This document shows positions 1-7,940 of a stretch of 64,000 nt of DNA, piece by piece (within the stretch, counting starts at the first letter, position 1; every line of letters begins with the position of its first letter). The stretch comes from Pelosinus baikalensis. Its GTDB lineage: Bacteria; Bacillota; Negativicutes; DSM-13327. The notes under the pieces are model-generated. The model ran no database searches. It saw only the letters and a program-made list of their open reading frames with translations, and was not told where the DNA came from. Position numbers and translations under genes: made by a program. The stretch spans positions 124,001 to 188,000 of the forward strand of contig NZ_JAJHJB010000002.1 in assembly GCF_020819555.1 (NCBI RefSeq). Reading direction: 5' to 3'.

Positions 1-414
1 TACTACATGGCCATGTTCATGATTTCCACAAATTCGCTGACCGATTTTGTCACTTAGCTCTCGTGCGTTGCAATACACTAGGCGCTTGGGTGCACCACTA
101 AGATAGGAGATGGCTGCGCTTTTGAATAGTCCTTGCAGATCAATGGCTAGGTCAAACTTGTGGGATTTGAGCAATTTTGAGAATGTATAGCCATTTGATA
201 GTAGACCTGTTAAAGATTTGAATTTTGGTTTATCGAAGATGATAATTTCATCTATATCAGGGTTGTTAGTTAAAAGATCGTAAGCTGGTTTCTCTACTAC
301 CCAAGTGATACGAGCATCAGGGTAGGTCTGCTTCAAAGCACGAGCCACAGGCAAGGCGTGAATGACATCACCAATGGCACTGAGTTTTACAATAAGAATG
401 TTTTTGTAAGTCAT
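1..414 (-). CDS. waaC: Lipopolysaccharide heptosyltransferase I (GT9), 3' end outside window
   Basis: The 138 N-terminal codons are present and the C-terminus runs off the window edge. The protein starts MTYKNILIVKLSAIGDVIHA, the signature N-terminus of GT9 ADP-heptose:LPS heptosyltransferases, and continues with an ITWVVE segment and a DLAIDLQGLFKSA segment typical of the acceptor domain. It would add L-glycero-D-manno-heptose to Kdo-lipid A at the inner face of the cytoplasmic membrane. It lies downstream of the two ADP-heptose synthesis genes, which fits. WaaF or another GT9 enzyme is possible because the donor-binding C-terminal half is missing; WaaC is preferred from the N-terminal pattern. 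The ATG at 414 is the first in-frame start. Confidence 0.82.
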   Translation of the reverse strand, partial: MTYKNILIVKLSAIGDVIHALPVARALKQTYPDARITWVVEKPAYDLLTNNPDIDEIIIFDKPKFKSLTGLLSNGYTFSKLLKSHKFDLAIDLQGLFKSAAISYLSGAPKRLVYCNARELSDKIGQRICGNHEHGHVV

Positions 415-440
415 GTAAAATACCTCGGATTAAAAAGATT

Positions 441-913
441 TGAACCACAAAGGCGCAAAGGACACAAAGGGTCACGTTAATATTATACGTTTGATTCCAT
501 TACGCAAAGAAGTTACGTTAAAATTAATTAATAGTCCTAATTGTAAGCCAGTGATTTTTAGGTAAGATAATAATTGGGCATTGTGTATAGGCATCAGATT
601 CTCCACAGCTTTTAATTCAATAATCAAAACTTTATCTATTAATAAATCTAATCTACCTTCTCCAATTAAATGTCCCTTATAATTTATTGCAAGTATTTTC
701 TGACTCTCAAAGGGGATTTGACGCAAGGTTAATTCTCTGCATAAAGCGTCTTCATACACGCTTTCAGGTAACCTGGCCCAAGAATACTATGGACTTCAAG
801 TGCTGCCCCAATGGTTTTATTAGCTAAAGCTTCTATCTTTTTATCTAAAATACCATGCACTTTAGTCCCCCCTTAGTGTTGTGCGCTAGCACAATTGTGC
901 CTTTGTGGTTCAA
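441..913 (+). mobile_element. Full-length copy of the GAACCACAAAG repeat enclosing a GxxExxY gene
   Basis: The left end (441-471, GAACCACAAAGGCGCAAAGG then ACACAAAGGG) and the right end (870-913, ending TTGTGCCTTTGTGGTTCA) are the same two ends that bracket the ~80-100 bp copies elsewhere in the window. Here they are ~400 bp apart and the space is filled by a GxxExxY reading frame: its stop codon touches the left end and its ribosome-binding site lies just inside the right end. That it is the parent of the short copies is an inference. No target-site duplication is obvious. Confidence 0.6.
472..860 (-). pseudogene. GxxExxY protein (PD-(D/E)XK nuclease-like), frameshifted
   Basis: Reading starts at GTG 858-860, seven bases after an AAGGGGGG Shine-Dalgarno, and gives VHGILDKKIEALANKTIGAA, then LEVHSILGPGYL. 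This is the family N-terminus with the G-x-x-L-E-V-H motif. At about 763-766 the frame breaks: the DNA reads CTGAAAGCGTGTATGAA where CTGGAAAGCGTGTATGAA would give the expected L-E-S-V-Y-E. The upstream frame stops at 729-731. The rest (759-472, 95 codons) keeps the nuclease-like core R-L-D then I-I-E-L-K-A. One missing G explains it, so this is either a recent pseudogene or a base-calling error. Biochemical function of the family is unknown to me. Confidence 0.72.
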
Positions 914-1381
914 TTAATTTTCGGTTATTTTTTTTATTATATTACTTGATGATTTACCGATTACTTCGGGGATGAGGATGGTTTGACCGCCGTGGTGGGA
1001 GACGATGGTGGATTCGGGGAGGTCTTTGATGTTATAGTCGCCGCCTTTAACGTAGATGGCAGGCCTTATTTGATCAATTAGTTTTTCTGCTGTAGGCTCT
1101 TTAAAGATCACCACATAATCAACAGCAGAAAGAGCCGATAGAACTTCGGCTCGGTCATCTTGGGTGTTGATTGGGCGGGTTGGACCTTTGAGTGCGCGCA
1201 CAGATTGGTCACTGTTGAGACCTAGTATTAAACAGTCTCCTAGGTCTCTGGCCGCTTTGAGATATCGAACATGGCCCACATGGAGAATGTCAAAACAGCC
1301 GTTGGTGAAAACAATTGTTTTACCATCGGCTTTTAGTTGCTCTGTTATATTCTTTATTTGAGTAGAATCTACTATTTTCAT
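914..1381 (-). CDS. hldC: D-glycero-beta-D-manno-heptose 1-phosphate adenylyltransferase
   Basis: 155 aa nucleotidyltransferase (also called RfaE2 or the HldE C-terminal domain). It transfers AMP to heptose-1-phosphate to make ADP-heptose for the LPS core. Visible motifs are TNGCFDILHVGHVRYL with the HxGH nucleotide-binding site near residue 35, LGLNSD, and the YVKGGDY and PESTIVSHHGG segments at the C-terminus. The ATG at 1379-1381 (MKIVDS) is chosen. A longer in-frame start at 1438 would add residues (LCLCGS) that are translated from the adjacent dispersed repeat. It follows hldA; in E. coli both activities are fused in HldE, here they are separate genes. Confidence 0.92.
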   Translation of the reverse strand: MKIVDSTQIKNITEQLKADGKTIVFTNGCFDILHVGHVRYLKAARDLGDCLILGLNSDQSVRALKGPTRPINTQDDRAEVLSALSAVDYVVIFKEPTAEKLIDQIRPAIYVKGGDYNIKDLPESTIVSHHGGQTILIPEVIGKSSSNIIKKITEN

Positions 1382-1412
1382 ATTGCACCTGCTTTTAAAA
1401 ATATCAAAAAAA

Positions 1413-1541
1413 TTTGAACCACAAAGACACAATTGCACAAAAGTGCAACATCATAGAAAATTTATTAAAACAGATAAACGAATTGAACCACAAAGGCGCA
1501 AAGGACACAAAGGGTTTTATTTATTTTTTGCCTTTGTGCCA
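1413..1541 (+). repeat. GAACCACAAAG repeat, composite copy
   Basis: Two partial units sit side by side. 1413-1440 resembles the right end in reverse orientation (TTGAACCACAAAGACACAAT); 1483-1514 is a good left end followed by a right-end fragment at about 1528-1541. It fills the hldA-hldC gap and creates a false N-terminal extension of hldC. Confidence 0.75.
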
Positions 1542-1557
1542 TAAAAGCTTATCTTTC

Positions 1558-2556
1558 TCACTCGAAATGTTCGCCGATGGCTTGGCGGAGTTCTTCTGGG
1601 GTTGTGGTTGCTGTACCTGGTTTTTTTACTACGATGCCTGCTGCAAAGTTGGACAAGCGGGCTGCATCTTCATAGGATGCTCCTGCTGCTAAAGCCAGGA
1701 TCATGGTTGCCACCACTGTATCCCCTGCACCAGTAACATCATATACTTCACTCTTATTGGTCACAGGGATATGCGTAACGGTACCTGTTTCTTCAAATAA
1801 CGTCATACCATCTGGTCCACGGCTAATTAAAACTGCCTTGGCATCTAGCTTTTCTAGGATTGTCTTACCAGCCGACAGTAGCGTAGCCTGATCTATAATA
1901 TCATAACCTACTGCTGCTGCTGCTTCTGATTCATTTTGTTTAACAACTTCAATTCCACTATATTCCATTATATTATACCGCGAATCGACAATACAAGGAA
2001 TATTCTTATCTCCACAAGTCTGGATAACATAACGCATTATATCTGGTGTGACGGTATGACTGCCATAGTCGCTAATCACTACACCATGCATGTTCGATAT
2101 ATGAGCCGTGATGTACGCCTTGATGGATTGCTCAATTTCATGATCCAGCGCTTCTTTCTTTTCCTTATCAATACGTACAATCTGCTGACGAACAGTCGCC
2201 TGTCCGCCCGCCATAACTCTTGTTTTAGTAATTGTAGGCCTGCCATTGTCAACTAACAAGCCGTTGGTATAAGCATTTTTATTTGCTAGAATCCGGGCTA
2301 ATTCCTGTCCTGCATAATCCTGCCCCACAACCCCTACTGCATATACATTGCCACTTAATGTAGCTGTATTGTGTACAACATTAGCAGCACCTCCAGGAAC
2401 AACTCGTTCTTCCGAGTGTTCTAATATCAATACAGGTGCTTCCCGGGAGATACGGGATATTTTCCCTTCTAGATATACATCAGCTACTATATCGCCAATT
2501 ACCATAATATTACGTTGTTCTATTCTTTGAATAATAGTTAATAATGATTTTTCCAA
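1558..2556 (-). CDS. hldA: D-glycero-beta-D-manno-heptose-7-phosphate kinase
   Basis: 332 aa PfkB/ribokinase-family sugar kinase (RfaE1, HldE N-terminal domain). It phosphorylates heptose-7-phosphate at C1 for ADP-heptose synthesis in the cytosol. The N-terminal VIGDIVADVYLEG, the substrate-binding VPGGAANVVHN and the C-terminal catalytic anion-hole motif DVTGAGDTVVA are all present, and the length suits a stand-alone kinase domain. The start is a TTG at 2554-2556 with an AAAGGGG sequence about a dozen bases upstream, so the exact start is less certain than the product. It sits between lptD and hldC. Confidence 0.93.
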   Translation of the reverse strand: MEKSLLTIIQRIEQRNIMVIGDIVADVYLEGKISRISREAPVLILEHSEERVVPGGAANVVHNTATLSGNVYAVGVVGQDYAGQELARILANKNAYTNGLLVDNGRPTITKTRVMAGGQATVRQQIVRIDKEKKEALDHEIEQSIKAYITAHISNMHGVVISDYGSHTVTPDIMRYVIQTCGDKNIPCIVDSRYNIMEYSGIEVVKQNESEAAAAVGYDIIDQATLLSAGKTILEKLDAKAVLISRGPDGMTLFEETGTVTHIPVTNKSEVYDVTGAGDTVVATMILALAAGASYEDAARLSNFAAGIVVKKPGTATTTPEELRQAIGEHFE

Positions 2557-2579
2557 AACAAATAAACCCCTTTATTCTC

Positions 2580-3998
2580 TTACCATGCAATGGTTGATAG
2601 TTTTACATTCAATTGGTTGCGTTTCTCACGATAGGTGATATCAGCTTCCCAGCAATGTAAATTGCGGCGCCAGGTATAATCTAAATCTTTTAATCTTCCA
2701 GCGTCAACTTCATAATCTATTTTGACACCCACAGAATTCATTTTATCGACTTTATACATAAACCCAGTTTTTAACTCTCGATCGCTGTCAATTTTATCAT
2801 ATTCATAGACAGAAGTACCTGATTGATCATTGTAAGCATATCCTACCCAGGTTTCCAGTCTATCGTTTGGCCTCGCTGTTAGCTTCGTATTAAATCTCCA
2901 TATATTATTGGAGGAATTATCATAGCCGTAATATCTTCTCTCATAACCTGCCCCTACATCTAAGGTAAGCTTTTTGCTTAGCTGGATCGTATTACGCTTA
3001 AAATACAAATTATAATCCTGCCGCCAGCCAGAGATATTTCCCTCTTTCCACTTGCCATTGCTAGCGGTAAAGTAGCCAGTCACCTTACCCATTTTTATTG
3101 GATCTAGCGTAAAGAGAAGCTCAGCTTCTTTCTTAATCCATTCATCATCACCATTCTCTTCATTGCTTTGGTACAATTTTAGACTGTAACCTTTTTGTTT
3201 ACTAGTTAAACCAAAAGAAGGTTTAAGGCCATGCTGAGAATAATAGTCCAGATCCGCAAACGCTGTTAGTTTGTCCTCGATTGGATATTCTAAATGCTGT
3301 GAAATCGTCAAACCGTCTCCAGAATGGTAGCCGATACTTGGAAAGGCGCTTTTGGCTTCTCCTTTCTTCAAAGATGTTTGGTATTTCGGCATAGAATAAA
3401 TAACCACATTCTTAATCCAAAATTTAGCATTATATGCAACCATTTTTTCCCCAGGCCAGATTTCGATTCGATCTGCACTCATATGATAATCAGGCACGAT
3501 AGCTGGACATTTCGTTGCTGTAGAATCATGGCCAATATATTTTTCGGGGTAAAATTCTAGGTTATTACTCGAAATATGTTCATTACCTACTAGACCTTTT
3601 ACATTATTCATATTTCCTATACGAGTAGTATAATTGTAATGGGTACCTGTGCCGACCAGTTCTGTACCAGGCTGCTGCAAGGTTGCTTTGCCGTCAATCC
3701 ATACTTCAGTTGTTTTATTATTACCACGCATGAAATCGGTTGAAATAACGTCTGTATTTTGTTTGACAACTACATTGCCTTCAGCAAATACATCACCTGT
3801 TTCTTCACTGAATGACAACTTCTCAGCTTCAATTACAATCGGAGCTTTCTTCTCCTCTTTAGCTGCAATATTTTCTTGAGAATCAGTCTTGGATTTAGCT
3901 ATTTCATTATTTTCTTTATCAGCAGCTTGTCCTGCCATAGAAGCACTGGAAACTAACATTAGCACGGATGCACAAACCATAAATTTCTTTATTTGCAT
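2580..3998 (-). CDS. lptD: LPS-assembly protein LptD-like (OstA) outer-membrane protein
   Basis: 472 aa with a signal peptide (about residues 1-22). An LptA/OstA-type periplasmic beta domain follows (residues ~50-150: APIVIEAEKLSFSEETGDVF, AEGNVVVKQ), then a long beta-rich segment with alternating aromatic residues that looks like a barrel. It is much shorter than proteobacterial LptD (~780 aa), as is common in Negativicutes. LptD inserts LPS into the outer leaflet as the endpoint of the Lpt bridge, whose other parts are encoded at 16365-19657. ATG at 3998 follows AGGAGA. No LptE lipoprotein gene is visible. An alternative is a generic OstA-family barrel, but the context favours LptD. Confidence 0.75.
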   Translation of the reverse strand: MQIKKFMVCASVLMLVSSASMAGQAADKENNEIAKSKTDSQENIAAKEEKKAPIVIEAEKLSFSEETGDVFAEGNVVVKQNTDVISTDFMRGNNKTTEVWIDGKATLQQPGTELVGTGTHYNYTTRIGNMNNVKGLVGNEHISSNNLEFYPEKYIGHDSTATKCPAIVPDYHMSADRIEIWPGEKMVAYNAKFWIKNVVIYSMPKYQTSLKKGEAKSAFPSIGYHSGDGLTISQHLEYPIEDKLTAFADLDYYSQHGLKPSFGLTSKQKGYSLKLYQSNEENGDDEWIKKEAELLFTLDPIKMGKVTGYFTASNGKWKEGNISGWRQDYNLYFKRNTIQLSKKLTLDVGAGYERRYYGYDNSSNNIWRFNTKLTARPNDRLETWVGYAYNDQSGTSVYEYDKIDSDRELKTGFMYKVDKMNSVGVKIDYEVDAGRLKDLDYTWRRNLHCWEADITYREKRNQLNVKLSTIAW

Positions 3999-4097
3999 TA
4001 CTTTCTCCTATCGAAAAATATTTACCTATCAAGATTATACACTTTTAAAATACAATTAGAAAAATGCTTTGCGTCCTTAAAACATGCAAAAAGAATC

Positions 4098-4129
4098 GAA
4101 CCACAAAGACGCAAAGGACACAAAGGGGG
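4098..4129 (+). repeat. GAACCACAAAG repeat, left end only
   Basis: Left-end unit (GAACCACAAAGACGCAAAGG, then ACACAAAGGGGG) with no matching right end. It lies in the 294-base gap between lptD and the gene at 4293. Apart from this unit and the terminator at 4243-4269, I see nothing else in that gap. Confidence 0.8.
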
Positions 4130-4242
4130 TTACAAATACTGAACATCTCTATTAGAGACACAGAGGAAATATAGATAGGGTTAATCTAATTTTATTCTAT
4201 TATTATACCACTTTTCCTGTATAACTCCATACGGCAATATGT

Positions 4243-4269
4243 AGAAAAAGCCGTCTTATGACGGCTTTT
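4243..4269 (-). terminator. Rho-independent terminator
   Basis: Perfect 10-bp stem AAAAGCCGTC / GACGGCTTTT with a 4-base loop, followed on the minus strand by TTTTTC. It ends the transcript of the gene at 4293-5210 and separates it from lptD. Confidence 0.85.
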
Positions 4270-4292
4270 GTAAAAATAAACCTATTCTTCTT

Positions 4293-5210
4293 TTATTGTA
4301 TACCATAAACATTGGTATCCTCTTTGATTTGAATGTACATTTCAACACCGGCAGGAATATTTACTTCCTTACCATGTACAAAGGCACCACCGACAATGCC
4401 AACAGGTCCTAAGATAACCATGCCTGCTAGGGATGCCCCAGCTGCTGTGACTAAGGATTTATTTTCTTCTTTGGATTTATCTCCTAATAAGGTATTGATT
4501 CTGGTGCCATCAATGGTTTCTATCGTATCAAAGCTTACCTCTAATTCAGCATTGCGACCAAAGTTCTTCGCACCTTTCACTTTTTTGACAATCCCTTGTC
4601 CCTGAGATCCCTTTGGAATCACCAAATGTCCATCTACATAGATATCATCTGCTGCTTCGAATAGAACTGAATCTCCTTGACGATTCGTACTTGTACTCAA
4701 AGGTGTAACTAATTTAATTTTTAATAAACTATCTTTATTCAAGGTTACATTGTTAATGGCTACTTCACCATTTGTATAAGCGAGTTTCAACAATTTAGAA
4801 AGACGTTCATTCAATGATCCGGTTGTATTCTTACCAGACAAAATATGTTCTAAATTTTCAATTCGATTTTTAGCTGGCTGCACCGTCACAGCGTGAGTAA
4901 GGGACCATTCGATGGCATTTAATTTAATGAGAAAGGAGGGTTGATCGATAAAATTATCAAATGTCGAGGAATACAGCTTATCTGCTTGCGTTAGCAATGG
5001 ATCTTTACTTTCTTTACCGTATATATCCTTCTCTAATGCGCTAACACGATCCACCAAAGCTCCTGTCATTTCTGTACCATAAAAGAACGTTTCTACTGCT
5101 ATTACTTTGTTTAGCACTGTTTTCTCCCCAACATTGTTGGCAAAAGCGAACCCCATATTCGAACATATAAATAATGTAAGTATTGTTAAACTTATAAATT
5201 TACGCAACAT
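4293..5210 (-). CDS. Exported protein of unknown function
   Basis: 305 aa with an N-terminal signal peptide (about residues 1-24, ending GFAFA). The middle (~30-150) is alpha-helical with NAIEWSLTHAV and IENLEHILSG segments. The C-terminal third (~165-300) is beta-rich: VTPLSTSTNRQGDSVLF, HLVIPKGSQGQGIV and VNIPAGVEMYIQI, with a glycine-rich hydrophobic stretch near 250-275. The 'persistent value made from a default' look (GDSVLFEAADDI, VIPKGS) resembles C-terminal domains of other envelope proteins, but I do not recognise the family. It sits between lptD and the ompM array and has its own terminator, so an envelope role is likely. Confidence 0.7.
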   Translation of the reverse strand: MLRKFISLTILTLFICSNMGFAFANNVGEKTVLNKVIAVETFFYGTEMTGALVDRVSALEKDIYGKESKDPLLTQADKLYSSTFDNFIDQPSFLIKLNAIEWSLTHAVTVQPAKNRIENLEHILSGKNTTGSLNERLSKLLKLAYTNGEVAINNVTLNKDSLLKIKLVTPLSTSTNRQGDSVLFEAADDIYVDGHLVIPKGSQGQGIVKKVKGAKNFGRNAELEVSFDTIETIDGTRINTLLGDKSKEENKSLVTAAGASLAGMVILGPVGIVGGAFVHGKEVNIPAGVEMYIQIKEDTNVYGIQ

Positions 5211-5363
5211 GTACTGTATATCCCCCTTTTGGTTTTATATTGTCTATCTAACTATACTTCATTCGCGACAACTGCAAAAATTTCCTGCTGGATTTAACCT
5301 GTAGGGAGAATAAAAACAAAAGAATCTATAAACCGCAGAGGCTTAGAGAACGATTAAAACATT

Positions 5364-5448
5364 TTGAACCACAAAGGCGCAAAGGTCACAAAGGATTTTA
5401 CGTTTCTTTGTGTACTGCGAATAGCAGTATTGCGTCTTTGTGGTTCAA
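5364..5448 (+). repeat. GAACCACAAAG repeat, complete 85-bp copy
   Basis: Both ends present: TTGAACCACAAAGGCGCAAA on the left and GCGTCTTTGTGGTTCAA on the right, with the internal right-end segment TTTGTGTACTGCGAATAGCA. The outer 11 bases are perfect inverted repeats. It lies just downstream of the gene at 5464. Confidence 0.9.
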
Positions 5449-5463
5449 GAACTTGGATTATCT

Positions 5464-5895
5464 TTAAATTTTCACATCGATGATGGCTGATACGCCTACG
5501 CCGTTAACACGGGAGAAGTTTACAGGGTTTTTACTGTCAATTGGTATTAGGGCTTTTACGCGGAATGTCTTTCCGCTAAAGGCGCCCTCAATTTGCACAA
5601 CCGCTTGGGTTCTGTCAATCAGATCCTGTGTCCCAATGACCTGAGCTGCCCCTATGTAACCACCACTGCCAAAGCTAAGAATTGGCACTACTTTGGTAGC
5701 AAAGTCAGAGCCGGCACCATGTTTAAAGGTCAAGGTATTGATAAAACCATTCAACTGTCCCGCAAATTTATCAATTAGAATGGAAATCCCGCCAACCTTT
5801 AGAAGGTCGCCAAAAATAGCAGCTTGCGTAACTGGCACAACCGCTACGGATAGCATACAGAAAGCCAATAGGCCAATGATAAACTTTTTCTTCAT
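5464..5895 (-). CDS. Small exported protein of unknown function
   Basis: 143 aa from the ATG at 5893-5895, which has AAAGGTGG six bases upstream; a start 18 bases earlier is possible but poorly placed. There is a signal peptide (MKKKFIIGLLAFCMLSVAVV, cleavage near TQAA), then a glycine-rich, beta-prone mature part with IFGDLLKVGGISILIDKFAG, a GSGGYIGAAQVIG stretch, and a final VNGVGVSAIIDVKI. No family is recognised. It lies directly downstream of ompM1, past that gene's terminator, so it may be a separate transcription unit. Confidence 0.65.
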   Translation of the reverse strand: MKKKFIIGLLAFCMLSVAVVPVTQAAIFGDLLKVGGISILIDKFAGQLNGFINTLTFKHGAGSDFATKVVPILSFGSGGYIGAAQVIGTQDLIDRTQAVVQIEGAFSGKTFRVKALIPIDSKNPVNFSRVNGVGVSAIIDVKI

Positions 5896-6013
5896 AATTT
5901 TTCCACCTTTCAAGATGATTTGGATATATGATGTATCTTTGAATTTATATCTTCGATATATTAATGATCATTTCCTGCTGGAAATGATAGGAATCGTTGA
6001 AAGATACTCTGCT

Positions 6014-6055
6014 GAACACACCCCGCCTTTCAGGCACCCCTCTCTAGAGGGGATT
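6014..6055 (+). repeat. Second dispersed repeat family (ACACACCCCG ... AGAGGGG)
   Basis: GAACACACCCCGCCTTTCAG then GCACCCCTCTCTAGAGGGG. The inner CCCCTCTCTAGAGGGG is palindromic. The same unit recurs at 7861, 11584, 20612 and, inverted, at 38351. Confidence 0.8.
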
Positions 6056-6087
6056 AAAAGAAAAGCCGCTAACAAATGTTAGCAGCT
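6056..6087 (-). terminator. Terminator of ompM1
   Basis: Stem GCTGCTAACA / TGTTAGCGGC (one G-T pair) followed by TTTTCTTTT on the minus strand, just past the ompM1 stop codon and abutting the second-family repeat. Confidence 0.8.
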
Positions 6088-6104
6088 TCTGATTTGAGCA
6101 ATTC

Positions 6105-7433
6105 TTAGAAGAAGAACTCAACTTGTGCTTGATAGAATTTTGTTTTGTCAGTAGGAGCACCATCTGAAATAGGTTTCAAATCAGCATATTTTACACGAAG
6201 TACTGTATTTAATGCTGGAGTATAATTAAATCCTACTTCATAACCTTTAGCACCATAACCAAAATCACGTGCAGCCTTACTAGCTAAATCATAACCATTT
6301 TGGCCATATGTAGTATATGCTCCATCAAAAGTTGTTTTTGGTGCTGCATAAGCTTCTAAATGACGATAGTTAACCCATGCACCATAGGATCCCACTTTTT
6401 TCTTATCTGCACCTTTATATGCAAATTCAGCATAATATGCTGTATTTTCATCATCGATATCAGATTTACCATACGAAGCATTTAAAGCCCAGTTAGGAGC
6501 AAATTTTGTAGTAAAGCCAGTTTCCCAAACTTTTACTTTATCTTCACCACCTAGTGACGTAATAGTCGTTTGATCTTTAGCTTTAAATTGATAGTAACCA
6601 CCATTCAAATTTGTAGCTTTTGAAGTTGCATAATTCAAACCTAAACCAGTTACTTCTACTTTTTCATCAAAACCTAAGATCGGTTCATCAGTGTCAGGAT
6701 CTGTTACATTACCCCAAACATCTGTATTATTTTCTTTACCATAAAAAAGATTAGCCTTTAATTTGTTACCAAATTCAAAGTTTACACCATTTAATGTACT
6801 ATCAATCATTAAACCAGTATTTAAGAAATAGTCAAAACGACCAATCGTAGCAGTTGCACCTAATAATTGCCCTTTTACATATGCGTTATCCATGGTTACT
6901 TTATCGTCACCAGATTCGCCTCTTAGGTTATTAACTGATTGCAAACGACCATAGTATGACCATTCATCATTAATCTGACCATTAAGGTGTACACGAGTAC
7001 GTAATTTTAAAGAGTTAGAATTATTAACATCAGCATCATAATTCTCATATCTCAAGCGCGCTTCACCAGTTACCTTAATAGTCGAAGAATTCTTTTCTAA
7101 TTTCGTTACACGAACATTTAATCCTTCTAATTCTTCAGCGAATTCTACGGACAATTTGTCGATAGAAGCTTTTTGCTCAGCAGTTGCTTTGTCGGAATGA
7201 GCCATTGCTTTTGCTACGATCTGTGCCATTTCATAACGGCTGATGGTTTTGTCACCTTTGAAAGTGCCATCGCCATAACCGTCAACGATACCAGCATTAG
7301 CTAGTTTTGTTACCGCGTCATAGGACCAATGTTTTGCAGGGACGTCTGTGAAAGGATTGGTTGCAGCGAATGATGTACCAGCTACGCCAAGTACCATTGC
7401 AGCTGCCAAGGAAGCTACCAATTTCTTTTTCAT
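6105..7433 (-). CDS. ompM1: OmpM-type SLH-domain porin 1
   Basis: 442 aa major outer-membrane protein of the Negativicutes OmpM type. The order is: signal peptide (1-23, ending GTSFAA), one SLH domain (~24-70, FTDVPAKHWSYDAV and SRYEMAQIVAKAM) that binds modified peptidoglycan, a short coiled coil (~85-117, KASIDKLSVEFAEELEGL) spanning the periplasm, and a beta-barrel porin domain ending in the outer-membrane signature VEFFF. It tethers the outer membrane to the wall and lets solutes diffuse. ATG at 7433 follows AAGGAGAG. A structured leader and a candidate promoter about 260 bases upstream suggest its own regulated transcript. The gene number within the array is mine. Confidence 0.93.
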   Translation of the reverse strand: MKKKLVASLAAAMVLGVAGTSFAATNPFTDVPAKHWSYDAVTKLANAGIVDGYGDGTFKGDKTISRYEMAQIVAKAMAHSDKATAEQKASIDKLSVEFAEELEGLNVRVTKLEKNSSTIKVTGEARLRYENYDADVNNSNSLKLRTRVHLNGQINDEWSYYGRLQSVNNLRGESGDDKVTMDNAYVKGQLLGATATIGRFDYFLNTGLMIDSTLNGVNFEFGNKLKANLFYGKENNTDVWGNVTDPDTDEPILGFDEKVEVTGLGLNYATSKATNLNGGYYQFKAKDQTTITSLGGEDKVKVWETGFTTKFAPNWALNASYGKSDIDDENTAYYAEFAYKGADKKKVGSYGAWVNYRHLEAYAAPKTTFDGAYTTYGQNGYDLASKAARDFGYGAKGYEVGFNYTPALNTVLRVKYADLKPISDGAPTDKTKFYQAQVEFFF

Positions 7434-7470
7434 GTTTGAATCTCTCCTTAGGTTTTATTTTTTGTCTTGC

Positions 7471-7549
7471 TATGAACTCCACCTAAGAAAGGATATCTCT
7501 GAGTTTCCATGTTTCCTCAAGTTTATCCTTGTCAGGTTTACTGTTCATA
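7471..7549 (-). ncRNA. ompM leader RNA motif, copy 1
   Basis: On the minus strand nested stems form TATGAAC/GTTCATA, then CCT/AGG, AAGGATA/TATCCTT and an apical GAG-GAAACATGGAAA-CTC. The leader ends 37 bases before the ompM1 start codon. Four further copies with compensatory changes lie before the other ompM genes. Ligand or function unknown. Confidence 0.72.
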
Positions 7550-7692
7550 TCTATTCACTACTGCTAGAATTATCCATTAATAAATGAAATTTTATACTTT
7601 TGGATAATTCCAAGCAGTGAAAGACCTTCTAAAAATATAATGCTTCACAAACTTATATGTAATTAGAATTATTGCTTTATATACTTAAGACT

Positions 7693-7721
7693 TTATTAAA
7701 CGATTAAAAAAAATTTTACAA
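7693..7721 (-). promoter_or_regulatory. Candidate ompM1 promoter
   Basis: On the minus strand TTGTAA (7716-7721), 17-base spacer, TAATAA (7693-7698). The surrounding block (AAATGTAAATTRYTTGTWAA) is conserved before ompM2, which supports it. It would give a leader of about 250 bases. Confidence 0.42.
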
Positions 7722-7860
7722 GTAATTTACATTTTTAATATTAACACAATCATTATCAATAGATCAAGTTAATTTTCTGAATTTATTATATTTTTCTATT
7801 TTTATAAATTAACGTTGCCTCCAAACTCTGTAACAGTCTGGTTTCTAACTAGCATTCTTA

Positions 7861-7901
7861 ACACACGCCGCTTTCAGGTCGCCTCTCTCTAGAAGGGAAT
7901 G
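7861..7901 (+). repeat. Second dispersed repeat family, diverged copy
   Basis: ACACACGCCGCTTTCAGGTC followed by GCCTCTCTCTAGAAGGGAAT. It matches the 6014 unit with several substitutions and again abuts an ompM terminator. Confidence 0.7.
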
Positions 7902-7940
7902 AAAAAATAAAAAAGCCGCTAACAAATTTGTTAGCGGCTT
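7902..7940 (-). terminator. Terminator of ompM2
   Basis: Perfect stem AAGCCGCTAACAAA / TTTGTTAGCGGCTT with the loop essentially closed, followed on the minus strand by TTTTATTTTTTC. Confidence 0.88.

Noticed and set aside
1414..1692. Plus-strand reading frame starting MNHKDT
   Set aside because: It begins in the repeat and runs antisense into hldA; similar NH-K peptides arise from every repeat copy. It has no ribosome-binding site.
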